DNA of 64,000 nt, from contig NZ_AUFQ01000001.1 in NCBI RefSeq assembly GCF_000426585.1, positions 248,001 through 312,000 of the forward strand. The letters run 5' to 3'. The notes beneath the pieces are model-generated. The model did no database searches. It was not told the origin of the DNA and was given only the letters and a program-made list of their open reading frames with translations. The position numbers and the translations under genes are program-made. Shown piece after piece: positions 36,848 through 45,759 of this stretch (its first letter is position 1; every line of letters begins with the position of its first letter). Origin of the DNA: Segatella baroniae DSM 16972 = JCM 13447. Its GTDB lineage: Bacteria > Bacteroidota > Bacteroidia > Bacteroidales > Bacteroidaceae.

Positions 36848-37717
36848 ATGAACCATTATCCTGAATCAGAACTGATTATCAATCAAGACGGAAGTATCTT
36901 CCACCTGCACCTGAAACCCGAACAGCTGGCAGACAATGTCATCCTCGTAGGAGATCCGGGGCGAGTTCCACTCGTTGCATCCCATTTTTCAGAAATAGAA
37001 TGCGAAGTGACAAGCAGAGAGTTCCATACTATCACGGGACTTTACAAAGGCAAACGCATCACTGTACAGAGTACGGGAATCGGCTGCGACAACATCGACA
37101 TCGTACTGAACGAGATGGACGCTTTGGCCAACATCGACTTCACAACACGCACGAACAAAGAACAATTGAAGTCTTTGACCTTTGTACGCATAGGCACTTG
37201 CGGTGGCCTGCAGCCCAACACGCCGACCGGCACTTTCATCGCCAGCGAAAAGAGCATAGGCTTTGACGGACTGCTGAATTTCTACGCCGGGCGTAATGAA
37301 GCATGTGATTTGGAGTTTGAAAAAGCTTTCAAATCACAAGTAAAATGGAACGACCAGATTGGCAATCCCTATGTAGTGGACAACGATCCGGAACTGCTGA
37401 ACCGTATTGCAGCGGACGACATGGTTCGCGGCGTGACCATTGCCTGCGGTGGATTCTTCGGACCACAGGGCAGAAGGCTACGTTTGCCATTGGCTGACCC
37501 CGAACTGAACCAGAAGATAGAGCGATTCGCCTACGGAAATCTCAAGATCACAAACTTTGAGATGGAGAGTTCGGCACTTGCCGGCCTCAGCAAACTGATG
37601 GGCCACAAGGCGTTGACATGTTGCATGGTGATAGCCAACAGGAGGGCTAAGGAAGCGAACACCGGATATAAGAACACGATTGACAGACTCATCGAAAAAG
37701 TCTTGGAACGTATTTAA
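36848..37717 (+). CDS. udp: Nucleoside phosphorylase, uridine phosphorylase type
   Basis: A 289-residue protein of the NP-I phosphorylase family. Near the N terminus V-I-L-V-G-D-P-G-R-V-P is the phosphate-binding G-D-P-x-R loop. S-T-G-I-G-C-D-N follows, then R-I-G-T-C-G-G-L, and E-M-E-S-S-A-L-A-G for ribose binding. It cleaves a nucleoside with phosphate to free base and ribose-1-phosphate. Pyrimidine preference is inferred from overall resemblance. The stop shares one base with the mnmE start (TAATG). Confidence 0.88.
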   Translation: MNHYPESELIINQDGSIFHLHLKPEQLADNVILVGDPGRVPLVASHFSEIECEVTSREFHTITGLYKGKRITVQSTGIGCDNIDIVLNEMDALANIDFTTRTNKEQLKSLTFVRIGTCGGLQPNTPTGTFIASEKSIGFDGLLNFYAGRNEACDLEFEKAFKSQVKWNDQIGNPYVVDNDPELLNRIAADDMVRGVTIACGGFFGPQGRRLRLPLADPELNQKIERFAYGNLKITNFEMESSALAGLSKLMGHKALTCCMVIANRRAKEANTGYKNTIDRLIEKVLERI

Positions 37718-39102
37718 TGAGAAACGACACGATTTGTGCATTGGCAACACCTGCGGGAGGGGCCATCGGTATCATTCGAATCAGCGGTGACTGTGCCATC
37801 AGCATTGCTGATTCGATATTTATGGCAAAGAACAGGAAAAGTCTTCGAGAAGCCAAAGGCAACACGCTGCATTATGGTGAGATACATGATGGACAAGCAA
37901 CGCTCTTGGACGAGGTTGTCGTCAGCGTCTATCGTGCGCCCCACAGTTATACAGGCGAAGACTGCATTGAAATCTCCTGCCATGGTTCGCAGTATATTTT
38001 GCAGATGGTATTGCAGGCACTCATCGACGCAGGATGCAAGCAAGCGCAACCGGGTGAATTTACCAAACGGGCCTATTTAAATGGCAAAATGGACTTGAGC
38101 CAAGCTGAAGCTGTTGCCGATTTGATCAGCTCGTCCAACAAAGCCTCGCATAAATTGGCACTAAGTCAACTGAAAGGCCATTTCAGTAGTGAGCTGACTA
38201 TCTTGCGTGAGCAGCTTCTCAAGCTAACATCCCTGCTGGAGTTGGAACTCGATTTTTCAGACCATGAGGAACTGGAGTTTGCCGACAGAGGCACATTGAC
38301 AACGCTGGCACAAAAAATAAAGAATCGCATCTCAACGCTTGCCCACTCATTTGAGACCGGCAACGCCTTGAAAAACGGCATACCCGTTGCCATCGTCGGC
38401 AAGACGAATGTAGGGAAAAGCACATTGCTCAACCGACTGCTCCATGAAGAGAAGGCCATCGTGAGCGACATCCATGGCACCACACGAGATGTCATAGAAG
38501 ACACAACCACTATAAGAGGCATCACCTTTCGCTTCATAGATACGGCAGGGATTCGCAAGACACAGGACACCATCGAGCAATTGGGGATAGAGCGGGCCTA
38601 TAAAAAGATGGAGGCTGCGGCCATCGTTTTGTGGGTTGTGGACATACCACCCTCAAATGAAGACATCAAGGAGATGAAGGAGAGGACACTTGGAAAACAG
38701 GTGATTCTTGTACACAACAAGATAGACAAAACACCCCATGACGACAACGCCGCCATCTCCTCATCCATAGCCAACGAGGCATTTGCTACAGAAGCATTCA
38801 TCTCGGCCAAATCAGGCCAAGGCATTCGAGCCTTAGAGGATGCAATCTATGCCAACGCGCATGTTCCGGAAATTGACGAAGACAGCGTCATCGTAACGAA
38901 TGTCCGCCATTACGAAGCTCTTACGCATGCGAACGAAAGTATCTCCCGCGTCCTCCAATCCATGGAAATAGGTCTCAGCGGAGATTTAATCAGCGAAGAC
39001 CTCCGCATTTGCCTTGAACAGCTTGCAGACATAACAGGCGGCCAAATAACAACCAACGAAGTCTTGGGAAATATTTTCCAGCACTTTTGCGTGGGAAAGT
39101 GA
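37717..39102 (+). CDS. mnmE: tRNA uridine-5-carboxymethylaminomethyl modification GTPase
   Basis: A 461-residue protein. The N-terminal folate-binding domain (G-G-A-I-G-I-I-R-I-S-G) is followed by helical regions flanking the G domain. G1 is G-K-T-N-V-G-K-S-T (about 228-236), G2/G3 include T-T-R-D-V-I-E-D and D-T-A-G-I-R, and G4 is N-K-I-D. The C terminus ends F-C-V-G-K, the conserved catalytic C-x-G-K. With MnmG it modifies the wobble uridine of several tRNAs. It is the last gene of the 35.7-39.1 kb operon and is followed by a good terminator. Confidence 0.97.
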   Translation: MRNDTICALATPAGGAIGIIRISGDCAISIADSIFMAKNRKSLREAKGNTLHYGEIHDGQATLLDEVVVSVYRAPHSYTGEDCIEISCHGSQYILQMVLQALIDAGCKQAQPGEFTKRAYLNGKMDLSQAEAVADLISSSNKASHKLALSQLKGHFSSELTILREQLLKLTSLLELELDFSDHEELEFADRGTLTTLAQKIKNRISTLAHSFETGNALKNGIPVAIVGKTNVGKSTLLNRLLHEEKAIVSDIHGTTRDVIEDTTTIRGITFRFIDTAGIRKTQDTIEQLGIERAYKKMEAAAIVLWVVDIPPSNEDIKEMKERTLGKQVILVHNKIDKTPHDDNAAISSSIANEAFATEAFISAKSGQGIRALEDAIYANAHVPEIDEDSVIVTNVRHYEALTHANESISRVLQSMEIGLSGDLISEDLRICLEQLADITGGQITTNEVLGNIFQHFCVGK

Positions 39103-39164
39103 CACCTGCATGCCACTGTCGCATCTTCATTGTCGCCGTCCCGCCAAACCGTTGGGAAAGAATC

Positions 39165-39200
39165 AGGGCTGAACTCCGTGCTTGGGAGCCAGCCCTTTTT
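39165..39200 (+). terminator. Rho-independent terminator after mnmE
   Basis: AGGGCTG (39165-39171) pairs with CAGCCCT (39190-39196), with CTCC/GGAG extending the stem, followed by a run of T to 39200. It lies 63 bp after the mnmE stop, before the convergent sialidase. Confidence 0.85.
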
Positions 39201-39342
39201 GATTGCCCCCCATCTTGCCAAAGGCATTGGGGCATGTTATGAAGTACGGAGCAGGGACTGCTGCGGCCTGCGCCTTGCCGAAAATCAGGCAGCTTCAATC
39301 AAGGCACGCCCGCCGGCTTCAACCAGTCAGGCCCCGCACGCC

Positions 39343-40623
39343 TCAATCCCGATATGCGCCCTTTGTCGCTTCACTGACCGACAGGCTCTGGAACACGATG
39401 TCGTAGCCGCCGTTCCGCCCGTCGCGCTCATAGAGGAAGGCGAGGCGGCCGTCGTCCATCCTGACCATCGTGGAATAGCACGACGAACGGTCGGTCAGAC
39501 GAAGGCCCTTCCGCCATCCGTGCTTCCAGTTTTGCGTGTCGGACATGCTTTTCCCGACAGGTACTTCCTTGTAGAAGAAACCCACGCTGTCGCGTCTGGC
39601 ACTGAGCGGCACCGACTGCAAGGCCAGCCACACACGCTTGCCGGTAGCTGCCTTCCTGGCCCGAAGGATGAGAATGCCTCCGTTGCAAGCGTTCACCTGC
39701 CGTGCCGTCATATTGTCGGGCATGACCTCCTGGCCCCACTGTCCAGTCGCCTCGCGCGCGTTCCTATATTTATATATATTATATTTGCGACCACCCATAA
39801 GCTCCCTACAGCTGAGCAGTACGTCGCCATTGGGCAGTTCCTCCACCTTCGACTCGTCCTGCGCCGTCGACGGCACCTGGGCTGCACCACCCAAGACCTG
39901 CCATGAGCGGCCGAAATCGTCGGAATAGAGAACGTATGTGCCAATGCGGTCGCGCCCGTTCTGCCGCAGCGGGTGGGCTATGTAGAGACGATAGTATTTC
40001 CCCACCTTGACATAGCGGCTCTGCATGATGCGCCCCGACGTCAGGAATATGCCGTCGGCTTCTCCGCTTCCAGGCAGTTTTCCGTCATACAGTCCATGAA
40101 TCATCTCCGTCAGGTCGGTGCCGTCGTCCCACGTCTTGCCGCCATCCATGCTGCGGAAGAATACGGCATGCTGCGGATCACGGCGCGTGGCCCGCTGATA
40201 ACCCACATTGCCAGCCACGCAATGCAGCAACACCTCATCCGACGTGCGGTCGGCCACCAGACTGGGGTCGCCATAGGCGATGCGGCGCCGTTCGGTGGCA
40301 TGTTCGTCGCCTCGGGCCACACACACCGAATCCGACCATGTGCGTCCGTGGTCATTGCTCGTTCGCATCACCACATTAACCTGAAACAGACCTTCATCGC
40401 TGCTCCAGCCCACATCCATCTTGCTGATGCGATAGTCGCATGCGGCCAACAACGTTCCACGCCGGGTCTGCGCAATGGCGGGAATGCGGTAGGGCACAGG
40501 ACTGTCGGCATTGTCAAAGACGACCACTTCTTTTGCGGACAGTCTCTGGCCCGAAGCACCGAGAGGCTGCAACACGCCCAGCCCCGCTACGAATAACATA
40601 GAAAAGATTAATTTACAATTCAT
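39343..40623 (-). CDS. Secreted exo-alpha-sialidase, GH33-type
   Basis: A 426-residue protein with a signal peptide (cleavage near G-A-S-G/Q, about 25). Y-R-I-P-A (45-49) holds the first arginine of the catalytic triad. Three Asp-boxes follow: S-N-D-H-G-R-T-W (89-96), S-M-D-G-G-K-T-W (158-165) and S-D-D-F-G-R-S-W (234-241). The D-E-S-K-V-E-E-L-P-N-G segment (256-266) and a late S-S-C-Y-S-T-M-V (Tyr nucleophile region) complete the active site. It releases terminal sialic acid from host glycans. No nan transport or catabolism genes are in the window. Confidence 0.92.
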   Translation of the reverse strand: MNCKLIFSMLFVAGLGVLQPLGASGQRLSAKEVVVFDNADSPVPYRIPAIAQTRRGTLLAACDYRISKMDVGWSSDEGLFQVNVVMRTSNDHGRTWSDSVCVARGDEHATERRRIAYGDPSLVADRTSDEVLLHCVAGNVGYQRATRRDPQHAVFFRSMDGGKTWDDGTDLTEMIHGLYDGKLPGSGEADGIFLTSGRIMQSRYVKVGKYYRLYIAHPLRQNGRDRIGTYVLYSDDFGRSWQVLGGAAQVPSTAQDESKVEELPNGDVLLSCRELMGGRKYNIYKYRNAREATGQWGQEVMPDNMTARQVNACNGGILILRARKAATGKRVWLALQSVPLSARRDSVGFFYKEVPVGKSMSDTQNWKHGWRKGLRLTDRSSCYSTMVRMDDGRLAFLYERDGRNGGYDIVFQSLSVSEATKGAYRD

Positions 40624-40744
40624 CTTATTTTGGTTTAAAAGTTAGTATTTCTCTTTTGTTCGCAAGCACAGGATGGCATGCCACCCGTCCTCCCGTCACG
40701 CCACGTCAGCTCCACGTTCCATCGACATCTTCATGCCTTCATCT

Positions 40745-40854
40745 TTCAAATGCCGTGCTTTCAGCCCTCAAAAGCATAGCCGTCAGCCGCTAAAAGCTAC
40801 CCTTTTGCACACCCAAAGCAGTGCTTTCACCTGCTCAAAGCTATGCTTTTTAAG
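40745..40854 (+). repeat. 22-bp repeat array D (5 units)
   Basis: Units at 40745-40766, 40767-40788, 40789-40810, 40811-40832 and 40833-40854. Units 4-5 (AAAGCAGTGCTTT and AAAGCTATGCTTT cores) are near-perfect palindromes. It lies between the divergent sialidase and the polysaccharide operon. Confidence 0.85.
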
Positions 40855-40979
40855 CGAGGTGGTGGCCCTCACACACGCAACAACAACATAACACATTGAT
40901 TACCAGTCACTTATTACCCCCCCTATCAACCTTTAAACAGGCTGACACTGCAAAGATAATCAATTTTGTGGCACTTTTA

Positions 40980-41011
40980 CTTGTTGCTTAACGATTATTT
41001 TCCTATCTTTG
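40980..41011 (+). promoter_or_regulatory. Promoter of the polysaccharide operon
   Basis: TATCTTTG at 41004-41011 matches the -7 consensus. CTTG at 40980-40983 with a 20-bp spacer is a one-mismatch -33 element. TGCAAAGATA at 40949-40958 is the exact inverse of TATCTTTGCA at 41004-41013, so a -7-like element also faces the sialidase. Confidence 0.65.
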
Positions 41012-41240
41012 CACAAGGGTGGACGGGAGGTCTATAGAAGGAACAAAATCTCTTGCACAATCGGTTCTCGCCGACTCGTGCCCCCGCACAGAAATCAAGT
41101 TAGAAAATGACACATCAATCAATGCATACTGCGGCTGCGAAAGATGCGATCATTGCCATTGGGCGCACTGCGATATCGGGAATAAGTCGTCACGACTGAT
41201 TATCGATTTACCCCAGTTTTCTCCATAAGACAAAGGCATT
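41012..41240 (+). other. Long 5' leader of the UpxY-led operon
   Basis: About 230 nt between the expected transcription start and upxY. It contains a small hairpin AGTCG/CGACT (41185-41197). UpxY-type proteins act on such leaders to stop premature termination, so this is the expected cis site. No convincing gene. Confidence 0.5.
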
Positions 41241-41795
41241 ATGACTTTTTCCAGCACAGAAACGCACTGGTTTCTCATCTCTCCCAACTATCGGCGAGAG
41301 CTGAAAATCAAGCAGCACCTTGAATCGAAAGGGCTGAAATGCTTTGTCCCCATGCAACAGACACTGCGCGTCATCGCCGGCGAAAGGCGTCTGGTGGAAG
41401 TGCCCGTCATCTCCAACTACCTGTTTGTCAAATCCAACTACGAGTGCCTGAAGGCCGAAAAGCAGACACTTAAGGCCATCGGCATGCCCTTTAAGTTTCG
41501 CATGGACACCACAGACCGAAGCCGCCCCGTCGTCATCGCCGACAAGTTGATGGACAATTTCATCAAGGTGTGTGAAAGCCGGTTCGTGAAATACCTTGGA
41601 TGCGACAAGCAAGAGAACATCAAGAAAGGCGATTTCGTCGAAATCATGTCGGGGCCCTTCGCCGGCATACAAGGCTACTACGCCCGCCCGTTCAAGGACA
41701 AATGCGTCGTGGTGCTCATCGAAAACGTTGCGGCAGCCTGCACAACCTACATTCCACCGTCCGCCCTGCGGCTGGTGGATGGCGCGAAGACGTAG
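41241..41795 (+). CDS. UpxY-type transcription antiterminator (NusG family)
   Basis: A 184-residue NusG paralogue. The N-terminal NGN domain begins H-W-F-L-I-S-P-N-Y-R-R-E-L-K and includes V-P-V-I-S-N-Y-L-F-V-K. The C-terminal KOW region reads K-K-G-D-F-V-E-I-M-S-G-P-F-A-G-I-Q-G-Y. Proteins of this kind open Bacteroides capsule operons and allow RNA polymerase through the long leader and operon. Position as first gene after a 230-nt leader fits that role. The paired UpxZ inhibitor usual in Bacteroides fragilis capsule loci is not found here. Confidence 0.9.
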   Translation: MTFSSTETHWFLISPNYRRELKIKQHLESKGLKCFVPMQQTLRVIAGERRLVEVPVISNYLFVKSNYECLKAEKQTLKAIGMPFKFRMDTTDRSRPVVIADKLMDNFIKVCESRFVKYLGCDKQENIKKGDFVEIMSGPFAGIQGYYARPFKDKCVVVLIENVAAACTTYIPPSALRLVDGAKT

Positions 41796-41827
41796 AAACA
41801 AACTCATGCTCGAACCTGCATTGCACA

Positions 41828-43507
41828 ATGAAAGGAATAGAAAACACCACCACCACTAATTTTGGTGACATCATAGGAAACAACAGAAAATATGTCGTTC
41901 CACTCTTCCAAAGGGACTACTCTTGGGAAGAAGAGCAGTGGGACGATTTATGGCAGGACATCATGGCCATGACAGAAGACCGGAGCGACCACTATATGGG
42001 CTATCTGGTACTCCAGTCATCCGAGTCCATTCCTGGCAAATACAAGATTATAGATGGGCAACAGAGGTTTACGACTATAACCCTTATTGTCCTCGCCATC
42101 ATCAAAGCCATCAAGGCCTTGGGGGAAAGAGGAGTTCATCCCAAGGACAACCAACTCAGATACAGCACTTTGATGCAGACCTATATCGGCCGGCAAGACC
42201 CTGTGAGTCTGGAATATGACAACATCCTGGAATTGAACAAGAACGACAATCCATATTATAAGGACTACATTGTCAAATTGGGCGATCTACGCATCCGGGG
42301 ACTCATAGCCTCTCAGAAACTTCTCAAAAATTGCTTTGAATGGTTTGAAAATAAAGTAAACGCCCTCAAACTGAAAGATGAAGAGTACGCAGAGTTGATT
42401 GTCAACATCGTCAACAACCTTTATTTTACGGTCATCACCGTCAATGACGAAATGAACGCGTTCCGTGTCTTTGAAACGCTCAATGCGCGCGGTGTGCAGT
42501 TGTCCTCTGCCGATTTGCTGAAAAACTATCTTTTTTCACTTGTTGATGACGGCGGATCAGGAGTTCGATTGGCCAGTTTGGAACATAAATGGAACCAGCT
42601 GATTGACAATGTCAAATCAGAGAAGTTGCCCGATTTCATCCGATATTTCTGGAATACACGCAATAAAAACATACGGTCGGCCGAACTTTTCAAGGCCGTG
42701 AGGAAACAGATATCAGACGCCTCACAGGTTTTCCGCTTCGTTGACGACATGATGGCCTACAGTGATATCTACATGGCTTTGAAGGATCCTCATGACGCAT
42801 TGTGGAATCATGACAGGGAAGTCACCGGCAATATTGAACTGCTGAATCTCTTCGGACTCCGTCAGCCCTACTCTTTGCTGATGGTTGCCTACAAGCAGCA
42901 GCCATTCGACTTGTTCAAGAGGATACTGAAGAGTATCATCATTGTCAGTTTCCGATATAACGTCATTTGCAGCAAGAATCCCAACGATATAGAGAAGGTA
43001 TTCAACGATTTGGCTTTAGCTATCAGCAAGGGCTCACAACCAGACTTGTCCCTGCTCAACAAGATTTATATATCCGACAACGAGTTTGAAAATTCCTTTG
43101 CCATCAAAAGCTTTTCCGCAACCTCACGGAACACCAAGGTGGTCAGATATATTCTCGGCAAAATAGAAAGTCAAGCTGCCCGCTCGTCCATGCTTGACAT
43201 TCATGATGACGAAAACTCCATAGAACATATCCTGCCTCAGAATCCCGACTGCCAATGGAATTTTGATGAATACAAGATCGACCAGCTTGTCAATCGGCTC
43301 GGCAACCTTTGTCTGCTGAAGAAGTCTGCCAACAAGTCGTTAGGCAATGCTGACTATGAGACCAAGAAAACGATGTATGCACATGCCAACTATCAAACTA
43401 CGCAAAGCATTCCTGAACATTATAATGAATGGACGGAATCGAGCATCAACAGCAGGCAGTTGAGTATGGCCAAGAAAGCGACGGCCATCTGGAGACTGAA
43501 TTTCTGA
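41828..43507 (+). CDS. DUF262 and DUF1524 (GmrSD-like) protein, candidate anti-phage nuclease
   Basis: A 559-residue protein. The start at 41828 is chosen because the extension to 41600 overlaps upxY in another frame. The N-terminal DUF262 part has P-L-F-Q-R-D-Y-S-W (25-33) and I-D-G-Q-Q-R-F-T-T (75-83), the NTP-binding DGQQR motif. The C-terminal DUF1524 part has I-E-H-I-L-P-Q-N-P (His467) and L-G-N-L-C-L-L-K-K, a His-Me/HNH-type nuclease signature. This single-chain layout resembles type IV modification-dependent restriction enzymes (GmrSD, SspE-like). It lies 32 bp after upxY in the polysaccharide transcript, an unexpected place. Defence is inference. Confidence 0.88.
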   Translation: MKGIENTTTTNFGDIIGNNRKYVVPLFQRDYSWEEEQWDDLWQDIMAMTEDRSDHYMGYLVLQSSESIPGKYKIIDGQQRFTTITLIVLAIIKAIKALGERGVHPKDNQLRYSTLMQTYIGRQDPVSLEYDNILELNKNDNPYYKDYIVKLGDLRIRGLIASQKLLKNCFEWFENKVNALKLKDEEYAELIVNIVNNLYFTVITVNDEMNAFRVFETLNARGVQLSSADLLKNYLFSLVDDGGSGVRLASLEHKWNQLIDNVKSEKLPDFIRYFWNTRNKNIRSAELFKAVRKQISDASQVFRFVDDMMAYSDIYMALKDPHDALWNHDREVTGNIELLNLFGLRQPYSLLMVAYKQQPFDLFKRILKSIIIVSFRYNVICSKNPNDIEKVFNDLALAISKGSQPDLSLLNKIYISDNEFENSFAIKSFSATSRNTKVVRYILGKIESQAARSSMLDIHDDENSIEHILPQNPDCQWNFDEYKIDQLVNRLGNLCLLKKSANKSLGNADYETKKTMYAHANYQTTQSIPEHYNEWTESSINSRQLSMAKKATAIWRLNF

Positions 43508-43565
43508 CCAACACCATTTCGGCATAGTATCAAGACATAAATAACATAATCAAGACACAGGAAAC

Positions 43566-45494
43566 ATGAATATAGTCAAGAAAGTCTGCAACTGGTATTT
43601 CTCCAAAGGAGCGCTTCCCTATTGGGGCATTCTTTTCCTGGACTGCTCCGCAGTGTTCTTTTCAGGCCTGACGGTCTACTACTTCCGACACGGCGGCATG
43701 GGACTGGCCCAGGACTTCTGGCAAGTGACGAACGGCCTGCTGCTCAGCCTCGTGCTCTATGTGATGGCCTTCTTCGTCTTCCACACGTTCCGTGGCGTGA
43801 TGCGCTACGCATCGTTTGTAGACCTGCATGGTGTGGTCTACTCCACCGCCACGGCCGGAGCCGCGGTCTGCCTGCTCCATCAGGTCGAAATCCGGTTGGG
43901 GCTCACACCATACATCATCATGCCGCGTCTCGAAAGCGCCATCCTCATCTTCATCATTGCCACCATGATGATGTGGGCGTTGCGCATTCTCGTCAGAACT
44001 CTGCACGACCTTTACCGCGGTGCCGACGACATTCAAAAGGTATTCGTTTACGGTTGCATGCAAGGCGGCATAGCTCTTGCCAAAAGCATACGCGAAAATA
44101 CTACCTCCAAATACAGGCTGGGTGGCTTCGTTTCGAGCGACAAGTCGCTCAGCGGAAACTGGCTCTTGGGCGTTCAAATCTATTACGACGACGACAACCT
44201 CGTGAGTCTCATGCAGAAGAAGCGGGCCAAGGCCATCTTCGTGTCGCCCTTTGTCGTGGAACATTTCACAAGGCGCACGGCACTCATCGACGAACTTATC
44301 AATGCCGACATCAAGATATTCATGATGTCGGACGCCGAAGAATGGGATGGCAAATCCGACCTTTCCCATCACCAATTGCGCGAGGTTGAAATCGAAGACC
44401 TCCTTCCTCGCGAGAAAATAGAGGTCGACTTGGTTGCCATCGGCTCGATGCTCCGAGACAAGAGGATTCTCATTACGGGCGCGGCCGGCAGCATTGGCTC
44501 GGAAATGGTGCGCCAGATAGCCAAATTCTCACCGGCAGAATTCATTCTGGTAGACCAGGCGGAAACCCCCATGCACGACGTGCGGCGGTATATGGCGCGC
44601 AACTATCCCTCACTGAAGGCCTGGACAATCGTAGGCTCCATCACGAACAAAGACCAGATGGAAGAGATTTTCCGTCACCACCATCCCGAATACGTGTTCC
44701 ACGCGGCAGCCTACAAGCACGTGCCCATGATGGAAGACAACCCTGCGATGGCCGTGCAGAACAACATCTACGGCACACGCGTCATCGCCGACCTGGCCGT
44801 CAAGTATGGAACGAAGAAGTTTGTGATGATTTCCACCGACAAGGCCGTGAATCCCACAAACGTCATGGGCTGTTCCAAACGCATTTGCGAAATCTATTGC
44901 CAGTCGCTCAACAAGAAACTCGAAGAGGAAGCAAAAGTTACCGGCAAGCCCGCCACCCAGTTTATCACGACCCGCTTCGGCAACGTGCTGGGTTCCAATG
45001 GTTCCGTGATACCCATTTTCAAGGAACAAATCAAGAAGGGCGGCCCCGTCATGGTGACACATCCCGACATCATCCGCTATTTCATGCTGATTCCCGAGGC
45101 CTGTCGTCTGGTGCTGCAAGCGGGCACGATGGGCAAAGGTGGTGAAATATTCGTATTCGACATGGGGGCTCCTGTCAAGATTGTCGATTTGGCAAAGCGC
45201 ATGATCAGACTGTCCGGAGCACAAAATATAGAAATCAAGTTTTCAGGATTGCGCGATGGCGAAAAACTGTATGAGGAAGTGCTCAACGACAAGGAGGTGA
45301 CCAAGGGCACCACCAATCCCAAGATCATGGTGGCCGCCGTCCGCGAATATCCCTACGACCTTGCAGTCCGCAACGAAAAAGAGCTCTACGACCTCTCCTT
45401 CACCTTCGACGACATGCAGATTGTCAAGAAAATGAAAGCCATCGTTCCGGAATACAAGAGCCAGCACAGCAAGTATCAGGAACTGGATGAATAA
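43566..45494 (+). CDS. Membrane-bound nucleoside-diphosphate-sugar epimerase/dehydratase, CapD/WbpM type
   Basis: A 642-residue protein. Four transmembrane helices lie in about 1-150 and an N-terminal Rossmann-like domain at about 150-280. The SDR catalytic domain starts I-L-I-T-G-A-A-G-S-I-G-S-E (about 299). H-A-A-A-Y-K-H-V-P-M-M-E and S-T-D-K-A-V-N-P-T-N-V-M-G-C-S-K-R are the UDP-GlcNAc 4,6-dehydratase signatures; Met/Asp/Lys replaces the classical Ser/Tyr/Lys arrangement, as in WbpM/FlaA1 long forms. It should make a UDP-4-keto-6-deoxy-hexose for surface polysaccharide. Third gene of the operon, 58 bp after the DUF262 gene. Confidence 0.93.
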   Translation: MNIVKKVCNWYFSKGALPYWGILFLDCSAVFFSGLTVYYFRHGGMGLAQDFWQVTNGLLLSLVLYVMAFFVFHTFRGVMRYASFVDLHGVVYSTATAGAAVCLLHQVEIRLGLTPYIIMPRLESAILIFIIATMMMWALRILVRTLHDLYRGADDIQKVFVYGCMQGGIALAKSIRENTTSKYRLGGFVSSDKSLSGNWLLGVQIYYDDDNLVSLMQKKRAKAIFVSPFVVEHFTRRTALIDELINADIKIFMMSDAEEWDGKSDLSHHQLREVEIEDLLPREKIEVDLVAIGSMLRDKRILITGAAGSIGSEMVRQIAKFSPAEFILVDQAETPMHDVRRYMARNYPSLKAWTIVGSITNKDQMEEIFRHHHPEYVFHAAAYKHVPMMEDNPAMAVQNNIYGTRVIADLAVKYGTKKFVMISTDKAVNPTNVMGCSKRICEIYCQSLNKKLEEEAKVTGKPATQFITTRFGNVLGSNGSVIPIFKEQIKKGGPVMVTHPDIIRYFMLIPEACRLVLQAGTMGKGGEIFVFDMGAPVKIVDLAKRMIRLSGAQNIEIKFSGLRDGEKLYEEVLNDKEVTKGTTNPKIMVAAVREYPYDLAVRNEKELYDLSFTFDDMQIVKKMKAIVPEYKSQHSKYQELDE

Positions 45495-45546
45495 AAGAAG
45501 GAAAAAGGGGAAATACTTATACTTGTGATTTTCATAACCAACATAT

Positions 45547-45759
45547 ATGACACAACTTGACAAAGACGCCCATGACACCCAGATGGCCGACATGAAGTCG
45601 TTTGCGGAAGAGATGCCAGCAATCGGAATCTTCTGGTATGACCCCACAGACAACACTTTCTTTGGTGTTTGCAAATCCGAGCTCACACCCAAGATGGTAG
45701 AAGAAGCTGCCAATAAAGGGTTGCTCATAAAAGAAATAAAACATAATTACTATGCGTGA
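45547..45759 (+). CDS. Small conserved protein, function unknown
   Basis: A 70-residue acidic protein. It has [19 protein letters not shown], then [14 protein letters not shown]. This looks like a small alpha/beta fold, a strand pair followed by a helix. No signal peptide or membrane segment. Its stop overlaps the next start by 8 bp, so it is translated as part of the operon and coupled to the sugar dehydrogenase. I do not recognise a named family. Such proteins may bind or regulate partners, but that is only a guess. Confidence 0.75.
   Translation: MTQLDKDAHDTQMADMKSFAEEMPAIGIFWYDPTDNTFFGVCKSELTPKMVEEAANKGLLIKEIKHNYYA

Noticed and set aside
39130-39906. 258-residue rightward frame at the 3' end of the sialidase gene
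   Set aside because: Overlaps the mnmE terminator and the sialidase in antisense; no recognisable domain.
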